Positions 9,057 through 15,759 of a stretch of 64,000 nucleotides of DNA are shown piece after piece. Under the pieces are notes generated by a model that was given only the letters and a program-made list of their open reading frames with translations, was not told the DNA's origin and ran no database searches. Positions within the stretch are counted from its first letter, which is position 1, and each line of letters opens with the position of its first letter. Location: NCBI GenBank assembly GCA_016791425.1, contig JAEUMQ010000012.1:1-64000 (forward strand), given 5' to 3'. A program made the translations under genes and the position numbers. This stretch comes from Hyphomonadaceae bacterium (lineage in GTDB: Bacteria; Pseudomonadota; Alphaproteobacteria; Caulobacterales; Aquidulcibacteraceae).

Positions 9057-10376
9057 TCAGCCGCGCGCGCCGATCGCGGGAAAGCGCGGCAGCAGCCAGA
9101 AGAGCGGCGGCAGCGCGACGATCACAGTGAGGATCACGTAGTAACTCGGCGCGGCGGGATCGCCCGTGCTGGAGGTGAGCGCGCTGTAGATCAGCGGTGC
9201 GAAGCCGCCGAAGAGCGTGAACGCGGCTGCGCTGCTGAGCGAGGCGGCGGTCAGCCGGCCGCGCACGGGAAATATGTCGTTGACGATCGTCGTGGTCGTC
9301 ACGGTCTGCGCGGCGCTGGCGATGGTCAGCGCGATCTGCAGCACCACCAGCCGCTCAAGGCTCGGCGCGGCCGCGAGCCAGACGAAGAGCGGCCACACCA
9401 TGAGCCCGATGGCCAGCGTCGAAAAGAGCCACAGCGTGCGGCTGCTCAAGAAGCGGTCGCGGATGAGGCCCATGAGCGGCGCGCAGACGCCGAGCGTGAG
9501 CCCAGAGGCAAGTCCGGCCGCGTAGCCGGCGGCGGGCGCCATGCCAAGCGAAGCGACGCTGTGGCTCGGCAGATAGATCATGAGATAGGTGATGGCCACG
9601 CCGGGCGAATAGAGGAACATCACCACGAGGATGCGTCCGAGATTCTTGCCCAGGATCTCGCGAACGGATTTCGGCGCGGTCTTTTCCGCCGTCTTGAAGG
9701 CCTCGGTCTCTTCGGTGCGACGACGGATGTACCATCCGATCGGCGCGACGATGGCGCCGAACAGGAAGGGCAGCCGCCACGCCCATTCCTCGAGCGCCGT
9801 GGGCGTGAAAGAGACCGCAAGCAGCGTGCTTGCGCCCGCGGCGAGGACGCCGGTCAACCCGAAGGCCGCGAGCATCCAGCCGATGCGTTCGGAACGCCGG
9901 CGCCCGTCCTGCTCGGCCACGAACACCGACGCGCTGCCCTGTTCGGCGCCGGCTGCGAAGCCCTGCAGCAGGCGCGCCGCGAGAATGCCGATCGGCGCAA
10001 GAATGCCGATGGATGCGTGCGACGGCATGAGCCCAATCATCAGGCTGCCCAAGCCCATGAGCACGAGGGTCAGCGACAAGGCTGCACGGCGCCCGCGCCA
10101 GTCGCCGTAAACCCCGATCACCATCGCGCCGAGCGGCCTGGCGACGAACGACAGCCCGAACACCGCGAAGGTCATCAGCAGCGCGTTGGTCTGCGAGGCG
10201 GGGAAGAAGACCTTCGCGATCACCATCGCCATGTAGGCGAAGATCACCATGTCGAAGCCTTCAAGCGCGGTGCCGATGCCGGCGGCGATCAGCGTCCGCA
10301 GCTTTCCCGTCTTGCGCTCACCTGGGGCAGCGCCCTCGGCGCGCGCCTGGCCTTCGTCCGTCTCGCTTCCAGCCAT
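9057..10376 (-). CDS. MFS transporter of the metabolite:H+ symporter (MHS) type
   Basis: The 439-residue product has about 12 membrane helices. The N-terminal GTALEGFDMVIFAYMA, the RPLGAMVIGVYGDWRGRR loop between helices 2 and 3, and the ARLLQGFAAGAEQGSASVF helix are typical of the MHS family, whose members import dicarboxylates, aromatic acids, betaines or shikimate. The ATG at 10376 has GGAGGGGAGG upstream; the longer open frame to 10646 runs back over the TAXI gene and is not used. It is the last gene of a three-gene operon after the CmcJ-like and TAXI genes (37-base gap). It probably imports the compound degraded by this cluster. Confidence 0.9.
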   Translation of the reverse strand: MAGSETDEGQARAEGAAPGERKTGKLRTLIAAGIGTALEGFDMVIFAYMAMVIAKVFFPASQTNALLMTFAVFGLSFVARPLGAMVIGVYGDWRGRRAALSLTLVLMGLGSLMIGLMPSHASIGILAPIGILAARLLQGFAAGAEQGSASVFVAEQDGRRRSERIGWMLAAFGLTGVLAAGASTLLAVSFTPTALEEWAWRLPFLFGAIVAPIGWYIRRRTEETEAFKTAEKTAPKSVREILGKNLGRILVVMFLYSPGVAITYLMIYLPSHSVASLGMAPAAGYAAGLASGLTLGVCAPLMGLIRDRFLSSRTLWLFSTLAIGLMVWPLFVWLAAAPSLERLVVLQIALTIASAAQTVTTTTIVNDIFPVRGRLTAASLSSAAAFTLFGGFAPLIYSALTSSTGDPAAPSYYVILTVIVALPPLFWLLPRFPAIGARG

Positions 10377-10413
10377 CGCGCGCCCTCCCCTCCGATCGTC
10401 TCCGGCGCAAGCT

Positions 10414-11517
10414 TCAGCGACGCGCCCGCATGTAGCCCTGCTGGCGATAATAGCGCGCCGCGGCCGGGTGCAGAGGCACGCCATCGCCCTGCCACACGGT
10501 CCTTGGCTCGTAGGAATACGGCCGAACGAACCAGCGCAGGTTCGCGCGCTTCTCGTCGATCGCCTTGACGATGGCGCGGACATCCGCATCCGGCGCGTCG
10601 TCGCGCGCGAAGAAGGCCTCGCCGGAACGGGCGATCGTCGCGACATTGCGATCGACGCCGCGCAGGAAGCCCCAGCGAAGCGTCACGCGCTCGTAGCCGT
10701 TATTGGCGATGAGGTATGCGGCGACCGCATCGGGAACGTCGAGGAACCGCAGATCCGAGCGTTCGGCGGCGACGGCCCAGAAGGCGGATTCGGGATTGTT
10801 GGCGGCGCTGCCGATGTCGCTGATGAGGACGTTGAAGGCGCCCACCTGTTCCCGGTCTGGGATATTGGTCGCGATGCTTCCGCCAACGGCCGCGACGGCT
10901 TCCGGCGTCAGTCCGTAATGGTCGAGGACGATCTGCGCGCCCTGGCCGACGGCGACGATGCGAACAGGTATGCGACGGCTCAACACCTGGCCGAGATCGG
11001 TGACGCCGGTATCGGCCCGCACCGCGATGAGGAGGTAGGTGGGATCTTCGATCCTGGCGAGGAGCCGCAGGTTCCGCATCGGCGCTTCGCTGGAATAGAT
11101 TCCGGTCCCCGCGTACGCCTGCGTCAGGAATTGCATCGTCGTCACGCCCATGTCGGGCACGGCGTCGAAGCGGGTGGTGACGCCGTGGCGCGCGTGCGGC
11201 GGCAGGATCGGCGGCGGCACGCGCCGGTGCGCGACGAGCCGCGGCGCTTCGGCGAGATTGCAATTCTCGCAGATGACGAAATCATAGCCCTCCGGCGCCA
11301 TCGCCTCCTTCAGGAAGGACGCCAGCTCATACCACGGACATGCCTGCGGGCAGGCGCCCGTGATGACGGGGCGGCGCTCAGCGAAGCCGGTGCGCCCCAC
11401 ATCGATCGTGCGGCCGAGCGGCTGCGGCGGCTCCTCCGCCGCCGCGGTCCTACTTGCGAAGGCGCCCGACGAGACTGCCAGCGCAAGCGCAACCAGCCAG
11501 ACTTTCAGCATCCGCAT
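10414..11517 (-). CDS. TAXI family TRAP-type solute-binding protein
   Basis: This 367-residue periplasmic protein has a signal peptide (VWLVALALAVSSGAFASRTA) and the features of TAXI binding proteins: a ligand domain with SSEAPMRNLRLLARI and a C terminus ending DGVPLHPAAARYYRQQGY, which is the usual closing motif. TAXI proteins normally work with a fused TRAP membrane subunit, yet none is encoded next to it; the neighbour is a single MHS permease. It may bind ligand for a distant TRAP permease or act as a sensor. ATG 11517 has AGGGAGGAAG upstream and begins the signal peptide. It sits 28 bases after the CmcJ-like gene. Confidence 0.85.
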   Translation of the reverse strand: MRMLKVWLVALALAVSSGAFASRTAAAEEPPQPLGRTIDVGRTGFAERRPVITGACPQACPWYELASFLKEAMAPEGYDFVICENCNLAEAPRLVAHRRVPPPILPPHARHGVTTRFDAVPDMGVTTMQFLTQAYAGTGIYSSEAPMRNLRLLARIEDPTYLLIAVRADTGVTDLGQVLSRRIPVRIVAVGQGAQIVLDHYGLTPEAVAAVGGSIATNIPDREQVGAFNVLISDIGSAANNPESAFWAVAAERSDLRFLDVPDAVAAYLIANNGYERVTLRWGFLRGVDRNVATIARSGEAFFARDDAPDADVRAIVKAIDEKRANLRWFVRPYSYEPRTVWQGDGVPLHPAAARYYRQQGYMRARR

Positions 11518-11545
11518 GGTGGACTTCCTCCCTCTATCGCAGCCC

Positions 11546-12385
11546 TCATGCATCGAAGAACGCGCAGGCGCGCACTTCGATGCTTGCGCGCGGCGGCGCG
11601 TCCGGTGGGCAGGTCGGATCGTCGAACGCGCTGTGCGGCACGCGCAGGCTCGGGTTGCGCGAATCGTAACCCAGGAAGACCAGCACCTCGTCGCGATTCA
11701 TGCCGGAGAAATAGGACCAGGCATGCTTCGGGCTCGGGCGGTAGAGGCAGAAATCGTACGTGATCTCCGGCTTTCCCGGAATCTCCAGGACGCCCTTGGT
11801 CGCGAAGCGCTCCTGTGCAGAGACGGTGCGCATGTCGCAAAGGCCGAGCGGGGTATCCTGCGGCGGCGGCGACAGGACGCGCCAGACATTGTAGCAGCGG
11901 AAATGGCCGGGCGGAAATCGTCCGTCCACGGCGAAATTGTCCATCGCGACCTGCAGCGCGCCCGCATCGGCGAAGTCGCTGTGCACGCGACGCGCCGGGC
12001 GCGAGTTCGGCCGCGCGCCGGAATTGGGCGAGCGCTCGTTGAAGCGCATGCCGGATGCGAACACGAACACCCGAGATGCGCCGGTGATCTCCTGCAGCAG
12101 CGCGCGGGTTTCAGGCAGGTAGACGTTTTCGATCTCTTCCAGCGACGGCAGCTCCGAGACCGCGCTCGGCCTTGCATAGAGCGCGTACCCCTCCGCTTCG
12201 AGGCGGGGCGCATCCTTCGCGCGGCGGCGATCCACGAACGTCACTTCTGCTTCCGCCAGCGTGAAGTTCGATCGCGCGGGATTGTCCGTGTAGGAGACTG
12301 GCTCGGGACCATCGAAGGCGTCGAGATACAAGAGAGCGGCTGTCACGGCCTTTGCGTGCGCAGCGTCGCTTCGATCACCACCCAT
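11546..12385 (-). CDS. CmcJ/NvfI-like oxidoreductase
   Basis: The 279-residue protein resembles the CmcJ/NvfI/GA4-desaturase-like family of putative non-haem iron oxygenases, known mainly from fungi, with bacterial members. Family marks are LYLDAFDGPEPVSY near the N terminus, RRVHSDFADAGA (a probable His-x-Asp metal pair), RCYNVWRVLSPPPQDTPLGLCD and YFSGMNRDEVLVFLGYDS. It probably oxidises the substrate of this cluster. ATG 12385 has GGGAGGGAG upstream; the open frame to 12556 is out of the conserved region. It is the first gene of the operon with the TAXI and MHS genes, and an inverted repeat like that of the MarR promoter lies 22 bases before its start. Confidence 0.75.
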   Translation of the reverse strand: MGGDRSDAAHAKAVTAALLYLDAFDGPEPVSYTDNPARSNFTLAEAEVTFVDRRRAKDAPRLEAEGYALYARPSAVSELPSLEEIENVYLPETRALLQEITGASRVFVFASGMRFNERSPNSGARPNSRPARRVHSDFADAGALQVAMDNFAVDGRFPPGHFRCYNVWRVLSPPPQDTPLGLCDMRTVSAQERFATKGVLEIPGKPEITYDFCLYRPSPKHAWSYFSGMNRDEVLVFLGYDSRNPSLRVPHSAFDDPTCPPDAPPRASIEVRACAFFDA

Positions 12386-12406
12386 GGCTCCCTCCCGACC
12401 GCGAAA

Positions 12407-12426
12407 GTAGTAGCACCTGCTACCAC
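12407..12426. promoter_or_regulatory. Second candidate MarR operator, in front of the CmcJ operon
   Basis: The sequence GTAGTAGCACCTGCTACCAC is an inverted repeat with nine-base arms and one mismatch (GTrGTAGCA, two centre bases, TGCTACyAC). Read towards the operon it contains GTGCTACTA, the same half-site as at 7476-7493. It lies 22-41 bases upstream of the CmcJ-like start codon, where a repressor would block the promoter. Confidence 0.55.
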
Positions 12427-12605
12427 CATGCGCAACGCGCGCGGGCGAGCGCGGCGGACGCCGGCCGCCGTCGCAGGCGTGGGGGCTGATGAGGGCGGGG
12501 GCGCGGCTGGGCGGCGGGGCGTGTCGGCGGCCGGCGGGGCCGCCGCCGCACCGCATCCGGCGCCGCCGGGACCGAGGCGCCTCAAAATCCGCTGACTTTT
12601 CAGGC

Positions 12606-12690
12606 TGGTGCGCTCGAGAGGACTCGAACCTCCACGATGTTACTCGCTAGCACCTCAAGCTAGTGCGTCTACCAATTCCGCCACGAGCGC
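12606..12690 (-). tRNA. tRNA-Leu (anticodon GAG)
   Basis: Read on the minus strand, the 85-base sequence folds as a long-variable-arm tRNA. The acceptor pairs GCGCTCG with CGAGCGC, the anticodon loop is TTGAGGT between CTAGC and GCTAG, the T loop is TTCGAGT, and the 3' CCA is encoded (12606-12608). The loop gives anticodon GAG, which reads CTC and CTT leucine codons. Confidence 0.97.
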
Positions 12691-12859
12691 ATGAAGCGCG
12701 CGGGGGTAACAGAAAGGCATGGCGACCACAAGGCAGTTCGGGTGGGCGGTTGGGACCGGGCGAGCCCGGGGACGCCCGTCATCCGGGAACCCGGGCGCGC
12801 AGGCCGGCGTTGTCCTTCCCGGCCGCGACAGGCGCGGCGCCAGTCTGGGATGGAACCAC

Positions 12860-13027
12860 ATGACCAATCTTTCCAAGAAGCTCACAGCGCTCGGCTTCGT
12901 GCTCAGCGCGCTCGCGGTTTCGGCCTGCAACACCGTGGAGGGCGCGGGCAAGGACATCCAGCAAACCGGCCAGGCGATCGAAGAGACCGCCGAGGAGACC
13001 AATGACGGCGATCCGAACACGCCGTAA
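12860..13027 (+). CDS. Entericidin-like small lipoprotein
   Basis: A 55-residue peptide with a lipoprotein signal (LGFVLSALAVSAC, lipobox ending at Cys21) followed by NTVEGAGKDIQQTGQAIEETA, the classical entericidin A/B body. Entericidins are small envelope lipoproteins proposed to act as toxin/antidote peptides. ATG 12860 is the only start that places the signal correctly, although the frame is open upstream to 12719. A second member of the family follows at 13176. Confidence 0.9.
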   Translation: MTNLSKKLTALGFVLSALAVSACNTVEGAGKDIQQTGQAIEETAEETNDGDPNTP

Positions 13028-13175
13028 CGTGCTTCTGGAGAAGCGGGCCGGAGGGCAGCCCTCCGGCGCCCTCCTGCGGCAACTGCACACCACGCACGCG
13101 GGGCCTGCGGAAATGGTCTAAGAAGCGCGGACGGACGCCCTGGTATGGGAGAGCGTCCGGTCTTCGAGGGGGACC

Positions 13176-13400
13176 ATGATCCGATTGAGTTTGGCCGCGC
13201 TGGCGCTGGCTCTCAGCGCGTTTTCCGTGGCGGCTTGCAACACCGTGCACGGGCTCGGGCGCGATATCGAGGCGGCCGGACGGGGCATCGCGCGCTCGTC
13301 GGACGAGGTCCGCTCAGACCATCGCCGCAAGAGCCCGCCGGCGCAGTCGCAGCGCGCGCCGGCCCCCACCACGACCACGACATCGCCGCCCTCGCGGTAA
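13176..13400 (+). CDS. Second entericidin-like small lipoprotein
   Basis: The 74-residue product repeats the layout of its neighbour: signal LALALSAFSVAAC with Cys21, then NTVHGLGRDIEAAGRGIARS. It differs by a 30-residue tail rich in proline, alanine and threonine (APAPTTTTTSPPSR), which is unusual for entericidins and may be a wall- or periplasm-spanning spacer. GGGGGA upstream of ATG 13176 serves as ribosome site. The pair likely arose by duplication. Confidence 0.8.
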   Translation: MIRLSLAALALALSAFSVAACNTVHGLGRDIEAAGRGIARSSDEVRSDHRRKSPPAQSQRAPAPTTTTTSPPSR

Positions 13401-13450
13401 GTTTCGGAGGCTGGCGCCGGGCGCCGCCCCCTCCGGCCGCTTCGCGGCCA

Positions 13451-13472
13451 CCTCCCCCGTGAACGGGGGAGG
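13451..13472. repeat. REP-like palindrome CCTCCCCC...GGGGGAGG
   Basis: An eight-base stem CCTCCCCC / GGGGGAGG encloses GTGAAC. The same core occurs at 21254-21275, with variants at 20828-20849, 22374-22397 and 30545-30569. It lies between the end of the entericidin-like gene and the end of the FliN-like gene. Confidence 0.8.
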
Positions 13473-13493
13473 AAGGCGCCTCATCCTGCAGCC

Positions 13494-13751
13494 CTAGTCG
13501 TTGGCGAAGAATTCGTGGACGTCGGCGGCGTCGGTGACGGTCACGGAAAGCTTGTCGTTCTCGATCGTGACCTGGCCGCGCGCGATCGGGTGGTTGTTCG
13601 CCAGGATCCACAATTCGTCCGATTCACGCGCGTCGAGCGGGATCACCGCGCCGCGGCCCATGCGCAGCAGCTGACGCATCGGCAGGCGCGAACGGCCCAG
13701 CACGACGGATATCTCGACCTTCACGGCTTCGATCTGGCTTTTGGTGGACAC
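13494..13751 (-). CDS. FliN/SpoA-domain protein
   Basis: The 85-residue protein is almost entirely a FliN-type surface-presentation (SpoA) domain: VKVEISVVLGRSRLPMRQLL, then GRGAVIPLDARESDEL, then NNHPIARGQVTIENDKLSVTVTD. FliN forms the lower ring of the flagellar motor switch. No other flagellar gene is nearby, so it may be an isolated fliN or a relative used elsewhere. The GTG at 13751 has GGGAGAG at the right distance and begins the fold; the open frame to 13820 overlaps lipB. It is divergent from lipB. Confidence 0.75.
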   Translation of the reverse strand: MSTKSQIEAVKVEISVVLGRSRLPMRQLLRMGRGAVIPLDARESDELWILANNHPIARGQVTIENDKLSVTVTDAADVHEFFAND

Positions 13752-13800
13752 GGCCTCTCCCGATATTAGGGGAGTGTCTGCTTGAGTCCGTTGCGAGGCG

Positions 13801-14469
13801 ATGAACGACGCCGGGATCATCGAATGGGCCGTTTCGCCCGGTCTTGTCGCTTACGAGCCGGCCGCGGCGGCGATGGAGGCGCGCGCGGCGGCCATCGCGG
13901 AAGGCCGGGCGCGCGAACTCGTTTGGCTTCTGGAACATCCCCCGCTCTACACCGCCGGCGTGAGCGCCAAGGAGAGCGATCTTCTGGAGCCGGCGCGGCT
14001 GCCGATCTTCCGCACCGGGCGCGGCGGGCAGTTCACGTATCATGGGCCGGGGCAGCGCGTGGTCTATCTCATGCTCGACCTCAGGACGCGTGGGCGCGAC
14101 GTGAAGCGCTATATCGGCGACCTGGAGCGCTGGCTGATCGCGGCGCTGGCCGGCTTCGGGGTGGAGGGCCTCATCCGGCCCGATCGCGTGGGCGTGTGGG
14201 TGGCGCGCACTGCGATGACCGACGACAAGATCGCGGCGATCGGCGTGCGCGTGCGGCGCTGGGTGACGTTTCACGGCATCGCTTTGAACGTCGCGCCGGA
14301 TTTGTCGCACTATGACGGCATCGTGCCGTGCGGTGTGACCGCGCATGGCGTGACGAGCCTGGCGGCGCTCGGCGTCAATGCATCGATGGCGGACGTGGAC
14401 GCGGCGCTCAAGCAGGCGTTTGAGGCGGTCTTCGGCGCAGTCGCCGCCGCTCCGGCGCCGCTTCGCTGA
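13801..14469 (+). CDS. lipB: Octanoyl-[ACP]:protein octanoyltransferase LipB
   Basis: LipB moves octanoate from acyl carrier protein to lipoyl domains, the first step of lipoate attachment in the cytoplasm. The 222-residue sequence has the substrate-pocket motif [12 protein letters not shown], the catalytic lysine Lys143 in [20 protein letters not shown], and the acyl-carrying Cys177 in [14 protein letters not shown]. Length is normal. It starts 49 bases from the divergent FliN-like gene. No lipA is seen nearby. Confidence 0.95.
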   Translation: MNDAGIIEWAVSPGLVAYEPAAAAMEARAAAIAEGRARELVWLLEHPPLYTAGVSAKESDLLEPARLPIFRTGRGGQFTYHGPGQRVVYLMLDLRTRGRDVKRYIGDLERWLIAALAGFGVEGLIRPDRVGVWVARTAMTDDKIAAIGVRVRRWVTFHGIALNVAPDLSHYDGIVPCGVTAHGVTSLAALGVNASMADVDAALKQAFEAVFGAVAAAPAPLR

Positions 14470-14552
14470 GGCCGGAACGCCTGCAACGTTCAATGACTCA
14501 CATTCGCCGCGCCACGGGTGTAGAGCGTGCATCCAACGAAAAGGGAGGGCGC

Positions 14553-15701
14553 ATGATCGACCGTCGTAAAATTCTAAAGGGCGCAGCGGGCGCCTCGGCG
14601 CTGTCCGCGTGCGGAGCGCTTGGCGTTGCCGCGCAGGCGGGAAGCGCGGCGGCGCAGCCGGCGGCGCGCAGCTATCTGCGGATCGCGACGGAGGAAGCAT
14701 GCTCCTTCCCGGAGATCGTCTCGGAAATGGGCCTCGTGGCAGCGCGCGGGGGAACGAACCTCGACATGGAGCTGATCACCGCGATCTACGGTCCCAACGC
14801 GCCTGAAGTGGGACGCCGCGCGGTGGCGCCGCTGCTCGATGTGGGCGCGGGGCGGATCGCGGAGATGGACCGCGCGGGCGTCGATATGCATGTGCTCTCG
14901 CTCACCTCGCCGGGCGTGCAGATGTTCGCGCCGGACCGCGCCGTGGCGCTGGCGGAGCTCGCCAACGACAAGCTGGCGGCGGCGATCCGGCGGTATCCGA
15001 CGCGCTTCGCAGGCCTCGCGGCGGTGGCGCCGCAGAACCCACAGGCCGCCGCGCGGGAGATGGAGCGGGCGATCAATCGCCTGCGCCTGAACGGCTTCAT
15101 CATCAATTCGCATACGGACAATCGCTATCTCGATGAGGAATTCTTCTGGCCGATCCTGGAGGCGGCCGAAGCGCTCGACCGGCCGATCTATATCCATCCG
15201 CGCAATCCCTCGGACGGGATGGCCGGCCCGTTCCGCGGCGTGAGCCTGCCGGGCTATGCGTTCGGGATGGAGACGAGCGTGCATGCGCTGCGGCTTCTGT
15301 TCCGCGGCGTGTTCGATCGGTTCCCGAAGCTGAAGATCGTGCTCGGGCACATGGGCGAAGGGATCCATTTCTGGCAGGCGCGGCTCGACCGGCGGTATCT
15401 CTCGAGCTCCTATGCGAGCGGCTATGTGCGCTTGAGCCTGATGCCGAGCGAATACCTGAAGCGGAATTTCGCGATCACGACGAGCGGCGCTGAAAGCCAC
15501 GAGGCGCTGGAGTATTCGATCAAGACGCTCGGCGCCGATCACGTGATGTGGGCGATCGATTATCCGTACGAGCCGACGCAATCGGCGGTGGATTTTCTGG
15601 AGAGCGCGCCGATCACGCCGGAGCAGAAGGCGATGATCTTCGAGCAGAACGCAGAGCGCGTGTTCCATATCGAGAGGCCGGCGCCGCGGCGGCGGCGCTG
15701 A
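14553..15701 (+). CDS. Amidohydrolase-2 family protein with secretion signal
   Basis: This 382-residue protein begins with a Tat-like leader (MIDRRKILKGAAGASALSAC) and is therefore probably exported folded. The body is an amidohydrolase-2 TIM barrel of the decarboxylase/hydrolase type (related to gamma-resorcylate and aminocarboxymuconate decarboxylases): TEEACSFPE in place of the HxH strand, INSHTDNRYLDEEFFWP, IYIHPRNP, VLGHMGEG and WAIDYPYEPT with the late Asp. The E at the first metal strand matches the decarboxylase subgroup. The Tat leader on this family is less common. ATG 14553 follows AAGGGAGGGC. The substrate may be an aromatic acid, but this is inference. Confidence 0.8.
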   Translation: MIDRRKILKGAAGASALSACGALGVAAQAGSAAAQPAARSYLRIATEEACSFPEIVSEMGLVAARGGTNLDMELITAIYGPNAPEVGRRAVAPLLDVGAGRIAEMDRAGVDMHVLSLTSPGVQMFAPDRAVALAELANDKLAAAIRRYPTRFAGLAAVAPQNPQAAAREMERAINRLRLNGFIINSHTDNRYLDEEFFWPILEAAEALDRPIYIHPRNPSDGMAGPFRGVSLPGYAFGMETSVHALRLLFRGVFDRFPKLKIVLGHMGEGIHFWQARLDRRYLSSSYASGYVRLSLMPSEYLKRNFAITTSGAESHEALEYSIKTLGADHVMWAIDYPYEPTQSAVDFLESAPITPEQKAMIFEQNAERVFHIERPAPRRRR

Positions 15702-15722
15702 GCCCAGCTCGGAATGAAGTAT

Positions 15723-15740
15723 GCGGGCCTGAAGGCCCGC
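15723..15740. terminator. GCGGGCC-TGAA-GGCCCGC hairpin between convergent genes
   Basis: A perfect seven-base stem with a TGAA loop lies between the ends of the amidohydrolase gene and pccA, 22 bases after the first stop. There is no T run, so it may be a bidirectional terminator or a REP-type element. The surrounding bases (GAATGAAGTAT before, GTTCC after) look like a repeat unit common in GC-rich genomes. Confidence 0.5.
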
Positions 15741-15759
15741 GTTCCAACCTTGCGGACGT

